Below, piece after piece: positions 6,599-9,453 of a stretch of 9,453 nt of DNA. How positions within the stretch are numbered: position 1 is the stretch's first letter; the number at the start of each line of letters is the position of its first letter. The notes beneath the pieces are model-generated. The model was not told where the DNA came from. It searched no databases and saw only the letters and a list, made by a program, of their open reading frames with translations. The DNA lies in the NCBI GenBank assembly GCA_002449135.1, contig DKCH01000056.1, positions 1-9,453 of the forward strand, in the 5' to 3' direction. This DNA is from Caryophanales bacterium UBA6879 (lineage in GTDB: Bacteria > Bacillota_I > Bacilli_A > RFN20 > CAG-288). A program made the position numbers and the translations under genes.

Positions 6599-6617
6599 TT
6601 TTATAAAATCTTATAAT
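6590..6617 (+). promoter_or_regulatory. Near-consensus promoter across the end of the permease gene, reading toward dtd
   Basis: TTGAGA (6590-6595) and a perfect TATAAT (6612-6617) are separated by 16 bases. This is the best -35/-10 match in the window. The predicted start, near 6622-6624, falls at the base of the operon terminator's 5' arm, so a transcript from here would begin with the terminator hairpin. It could supply dtd-mnmA-rimO with a 5' leader of about 48 nt. The motif is seen directly; its use is inferred. Confidence 0.5.
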
Positions 6618-6620
6618 ATA

Positions 6621-6648
6621 AAGCATAGGTTTACACCTATGTTTTTTT
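6621..6648 (+). terminator. Intrinsic terminator of the nucleoside transporter operon
   Basis: CATAGGT (6624-6630) pairs with ACCTATG (6635-6641) around a TTAC loop, extended outward by G-T and two A-T pairs from AAG (6621-6623). It is followed directly by seven Ts (6642-6648). It sits 22 bases after the last permease stop codon, which is the canonical position. Confidence 0.88.
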
Positions 6649-6654
6649 AAATCA

Positions 6655-6670
6655 TGTTAAAATTAATTGT
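6655..6670 (+). promoter_or_regulatory. Extended -10 element giving a possible leaderless dtd mRNA
   Basis: TG-T-TAAAAT (6655-6663) lies 7 nt before the dtd ATG at 6671, the same geometry as at rarA. There is no Shine-Dalgarno in the 22 bases between the terminator's T run and the ATG, whereas mnmA and rimO both have clear ones. Start of transcription at about 6670-6671 would give a leaderless message. The -35 region is not recognisable, and TAAAAT occurs easily by chance in AT-rich DNA. Confidence 0.4.
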
Positions 6671-7126
6671 ATGCGTATTGTAATTCAAGTTGTAAAAAAT
6701 GCCTCTGTTAAAATTGATGGGCAAATCGTAAGTGAAATTAATAAAGGTGAACTTTTATTAGTTTCTTTTAAAATTGGTGATAATGAAAAAATCGTTGATA
6801 AAATGATTGATAAATTATTAAAATTAAGAATATTTGCTGATGAAAATGGAAAAACAAATTTAAATATTTCTAGTATTAATGGTGAAATTTTAGCTGTTAG
6901 TCAGTTCACTTTATATGCTTGTTTAAATCAAGGCAACCGTCCAGCTTTTACTAACTGCATGCCAATAGATCAAGCTAAGGAATTATATAACTATTTTTGT
7001 GTTAAATTATCTAGTTTATATAGTAAAGTTAAGTTTGGTGTCTTTCAGGCTGATATGAAAGTAAGTTTAGTTAATGATGGTCCATTTACTATTATTATGG
7101 ATAGTAAGGAGTTAGATTATGAGTAA
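6671..7126 (+). CDS. dtd: D-aminoacyl-tRNA deacylase
   Basis: DTD hydrolyses D-amino acids (and glycine from tRNA-Ala) off mischarged tRNAs in the cytoplasm, keeping the translation pool clean. At 151 residues it has the usual full length. The start MRIVIQVVKNASVKIDG matches the family's MR.v.QrV..AsV.vdg opening. The catalytic-pocket motif SQFTLYA occupies 77-83, with Thr80 in the catalytic position. NRPAF (89-93) corresponds to the conserved (R)RP.F. The cross-chiral Gly-Pro motif is present as NDGPFT (135-140, GP at 137-138). The gene lacks a Shine-Dalgarno, and a -10-like box ends 7 nt before the ATG. It lies after the terminator of the transporter operon. Its last 8 bases overlap mnmA, so the two are co-transcribed and probably translationally coupled. 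Confidence 0.96.
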   Translation: MRIVIQVVKNASVKIDGQIVSEINKGELLLVSFKIGDNEKIVDKMIDKLLKLRIFADENGKTNLNISSINGEILAVSQFTLYACLNQGNRPAFTNCMPIDQAKELYNYFCVKLSSLYSKVKFGVFQADMKVSLVNDGPFTIIMDSKELDYE

Positions 7127-8258
7127 AAAAGTACTTTTAGGATTATCTGGGGGAGTAGATTCTGCTGTTGCAGGTTATCTTTTGAAAAAACAAGGTTATG
7201 ATGTAACTGGTTGCTTTATGCGTAATTGGGATTCAATTGCGAATAATGATATTTATGGTAATCCTACGTTAAAAGGATCAAAATGTTCTCAAGAGTTAGA
7301 TTACGATGATGCTAAAAAGACTGCTTCTGAGATTGGAATTCCTTTATTAAGAGCTGATTTTATTGAAGATTATTGGGATAAAGTCTTTACTTATTTTTTA
7401 GATGAATATAAAGAAGGAAGAACACCTAATCCGGATGTTTTTTGTAATCGTTATATTAAGTTTGATTCTTTTAGAAACTATGCTTATTCTCAAGGTTTTG
7501 AAATGATTGCTATGGGCCATTATGCTAAAAAAGTTATAGCTAGTGATGGAACTAATATGTTATTTAAGGCTTTTGATAAAAATAAGGATCAATCATATTT
7601 TTTAGCAGAGATTACTTATGATCAACTTTGTTCATGTCTTTTCCCTTTAGGTGATATTACAAAAGTTGAAGTGAGAAAAATAGCTAGTGATTTAAACTTA
7701 AGTGTTGCTAAGAAAAAAGATTCAACTGGTGTATGTTTTATTGGCGAAAGAAGATTTAAAGAATTTTTAGAAAATTATTTACCAGCTAAAAAAGGTAAAA
7801 TTGTTGATATGGTTTCTAAAAAAGTTATAGGTACCCATGATGGTGTTTTATATTATACAGTAGGTCAGCATCGTGGACTTAATATAGGTGGTTTAATTGG
7901 ATTTAAGTCAGAACCTTTCTTTGTTGTTGGTAAAAATGTTAAAGAAAATATTTTATATGTTGCTCAAGAAGATAATCCTTATATGTATTCTTTTGCTTGT
8001 AAATTAACTCGTGCTAATTGTTTGTTAAAGGAAAAACCTGTAGGAAAATTTAAATGCATGGCTAAATTTAGATATCGTGGTAAGGATATGCCTGTTGAAG
8101 CTATATATTTGCCAAATAATGAAATAATGGTTTATTATCCAGGTTATAAATATGTTGCTAAAGGACAGGTTTGTGTTCTTTATAATGGTGAACAAGTTAT
8201 TGGTGCTGGAACGATTTTTAAAACTTATAATAAAAATTTAGAAGAAATAGATTATTAA
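7119..8258 (+). CDS. mnmA: tRNA-specific 2-thiouridylase MnmA
   Basis: MnmA activates U34 of tRNA-Lys, tRNA-Glu and tRNA-Gln with ATP and inserts sulfur, giving s2U34. The N-terminal PP-loop ATPase motif is GLSGGVDS (8-15). The catalytic Cys109 lies in TPNPDVFCN (102-110), and the second, persulfide-carrying Cys206 lies in KDSTGVCFIGER (200-211). GHYA (133-136) and DQSYFL (157-162) are further family motifs. At 379 residues it is full length. The segment NNDIYGNPTLKG (42-53), before the conserved DYDDA (61-65), replaces the shorter acidic loop seen in proteobacterial and most Bacillus enzymes; I recall this form from mollicute-type homologues. AAGGAG (7106-7111) lies 7 nt before the ATG inside dtd, and rimO follows 11 nt after the stop. 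Confidence 0.97.
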   Translation: MSKKVLLGLSGGVDSAVAGYLLKKQGYDVTGCFMRNWDSIANNDIYGNPTLKGSKCSQELDYDDAKKTASEIGIPLLRADFIEDYWDKVFTYFLDEYKEGRTPNPDVFCNRYIKFDSFRNYAYSQGFEMIAMGHYAKKVIASDGTNMLFKAFDKNKDQSYFLAEITYDQLCSCLFPLGDITKVEVRKIASDLNLSVAKKKDSTGVCFIGERRFKEFLENYLPAKKGKIVDMVSKKVIGTHDGVLYYTVGQHRGLNIGGLIGFKSEPFFVVGKNVKENILYVAQEDNPYMYSFACKLTRANCLLKEKPVGKFKCMAKFRYRGKDMPVEAIYLPNNEIMVYYPGYKYVAKGQVCVLYNGEQVIGAGTIFKTYNKNLEEIDY

Positions 8259-8269
8259 GAGGTGATTAT

Positions 8270-9453
8270 ATGAATGTTGGAATGATATCCTTAGGATGTG
8301 CAAAAAATAAAGTAGATTCAGAAGAAATTTTATCTTTTTTTGTAAGAAATGGTTTTAATTTAGTAAATTCAAAAAACTTAGCTGACATTTTGGTGATTAA
8401 TACTTGTGGCTTTATTGAATCTGCTAAAAAGGAAGCTATTGATACGATTTTTGATGCTTTAAAATATCATAAAATTACTATTGTAATGGGGTGCTTAGTT
8501 GAAAGATATTATGATGATTTAGTAAAAGAAATTCCTGAAGTTGATTTATTTGTTCGTATTAAAGATTACCCACGTTTTGGTGAACTATTAAAACCAGTTT
8601 TAAAAAATAAAGAATTAAAAGGTAATATTGAACGTGATCAAAGAGTTTTAACTACTCCTTCATATCAAGCTTATTTACAAATTTCAGATGGTTGTGATAA
8701 TTTTTGTACTTTTTGTGCGATACCTTTAATTAGAGGTCGTTTTCATTCTTTTGATTTTGAATCAATAAAAAATCAAATGTCTAGTTTAGCTAAAGCCGGA
8801 ATTATGGAATTGATTATTATTTCTCAAGATACTTCTAAATATGGTTTGGATTTAAAAGGACAAAATTTAACAATATGTTCAGTTTTAAAAGAAGCTTTAA
8901 AATATCCTGAATTTAAATTTATTAGACTCTTGTATCTTTATCCTGATGAAATCACAGATGAATTTATTCAACTATATAAGGATAATCCACGTTTAACACC
9001 ATATTTTGATGTTCCTATTCAACATTGTAATGATATGATTCTTAAAAAGATGCATAGACATGGTGATAAAAAACTAATTGAAACTGTTTATAAAAAATTA
9101 AGAGAAGTAAAAAATGCTGTAATTCGTACTACTTTAATTGTTGGCTTTCCTTTTGAAACTAGAAAAGAAGTTGATGAATTAAAGAGCTTTATTCAAGAAT
9201 ATCCTTTTGACCATTTGGGTGTTTTTAAATATTCACCAGAAGAAGGTACTGCTGGAGCTAAAATGCCTAATCAAGTGGCTGAAAAAGAAAAAAGTTATAG
9301 ATATAATTTAATCATGAAAACACAAGCTGGTGTATCTTTTAAGTTAAATCAAAAAAGAGTTGGTCAAGTTATTGATGTTTTAGTAACTGATTATGATCCT
9401 AAAAACTTTACTTATAATGGAATTTGTGACTTATTTGCCCCAGATGATATAGA
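8270..9453 (+). CDS. rimO: Ribosomal protein S12 methylthiotransferase RimO; C-terminus cut by window edge
   Basis: RimO is a radical-SAM enzyme that adds a methylthio group to the conserved aspartate of ribosomal protein S12. From the ATG at 8270 the frame is open to the window end, giving 394 residues of about 430-440. The N-terminal MTTase domain has the three cluster-binding cysteines Cys10 (SLGCAKNKVDSE), Cys46 (NTCGFIE) and Cys75 (MGCLVE). The radical-SAM CxxxCxxC is Cys142-Cys146-Cys149 in DGCDNFCTFCAIPLIRGR. ISQDTSKYGLDL and LLYLYPDEITDE are RimO-type and separate it from MiaB. VPIQHCNDMILKKMHRHG and TTLIVGFPFET follow, and the C-terminal TRAM domain begins near the edge. A strong ribosome binding site AGAGGTGAT (8258-8266) precedes the ATG. 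It is the third gene of the dtd-mnmA-rimO operon. Confidence 0.96.
   Translation, partial: MNVGMISLGCAKNKVDSEEILSFFVRNGFNLVNSKNLADILVINTCGFIESAKKEAIDTIFDALKYHKITIVMGCLVERYYDDLVKEIPEVDLFVRIKDYPRFGELLKPVLKNKELKGNIERDQRVLTTPSYQAYLQISDGCDNFCTFCAIPLIRGRFHSFDFESIKNQMSSLAKAGIMELIIISQDTSKYGLDLKGQNLTICSVLKEALKYPEFKFIRLLYLYPDEITDEFIQLYKDNPRLTPYFDVPIQHCNDMILKKMHRHGDKKLIETVYKKLREVKNAVIRTTLIVGFPFETRKEVDELKSFIQEYPFDHLGVFKYSPEEGTAGAKMPNQVAEKEKSYRYNLIMKTQAGVSFKLNQKRVGQVIDVLVTDYDPKNFTYNGICDLFAPDDI

Noticed and set aside
1087..9453. Mycoplasma-type code with UGA read as tryptophan
   Set aside because: All family-conserved genes are full length under the standard bacterial code, Trp is encoded by TGG throughout, and no in-frame UGA interrupts a conserved region.

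Overview
This is a strongly AT-rich window. Its codon use favours A/T endings (Leu as TTA, Lys as AAA), and UGA is not used as a sense codon in any gene. A lipobox-bearing lipoprotein, AGGAGG-type ribosome binding sites and a purine-riboswitch-like leader point to a low-GC Firmicutes or Mollicutes-related lineage, for example an RF39- or Erysipelotrichia-like gut bacterium. This placement is inferred from composition and gene families only.

Layout. (1) Bases 1-737, minus strand: the N-terminal 245 codons of rarA, an AAA+ ATPase of replication-fork maintenance, cut by the window edge. (2) Bases 738-1086: a divergent regulatory region. It holds an extended -10 promoter for rarA placed so that the mRNA would be leaderless, a promoter for the rightward operon, and a purine-type riboswitch aptamer at about 926-985 with guanine-type core residues. 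(3) Bases 1087-6598, plus strand: a four-gene nucleoside ABC importer made of a BMP/PnrA-type lipoprotein, a double-NBD ATPase and two BPD_transp_2 permeases (B. subtilis NupNOPQ type). A strong hairpin lies between the lipoprotein and ATPase genes, and an intrinsic terminator at 6621-6648 closes the operon. (4) Bases 6671-9453, plus strand: a translation-quality operon of dtd (D-aminoacyl-tRNA deacylase), mnmA (tRNA 2-thiouridylase, overlapping dtd by 8 nt) and the first 394 codons of rimO (ribosomal protein S12 methylthiotransferase), cut by the window edge.

How it fits together. The riboswitch probably senses a purine and adjusts production of a transporter that imports purine nucleosides, a common salvage circuit. 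The points most worth following are: the aptamer departs from the usual purine-riboswitch shape, with a short P3, larger kissing loops and a swapped 46-53 pair; the ATPase carries an insertion of about 118 residues inside its second nucleotide-binding domain; rarA and dtd share the same start layout (TGN-TAWAAT, 7 nt, ATG, no Shine-Dalgarno), suggesting leaderless mRNAs; and a near-consensus promoter would start transcription inside the operon terminator.
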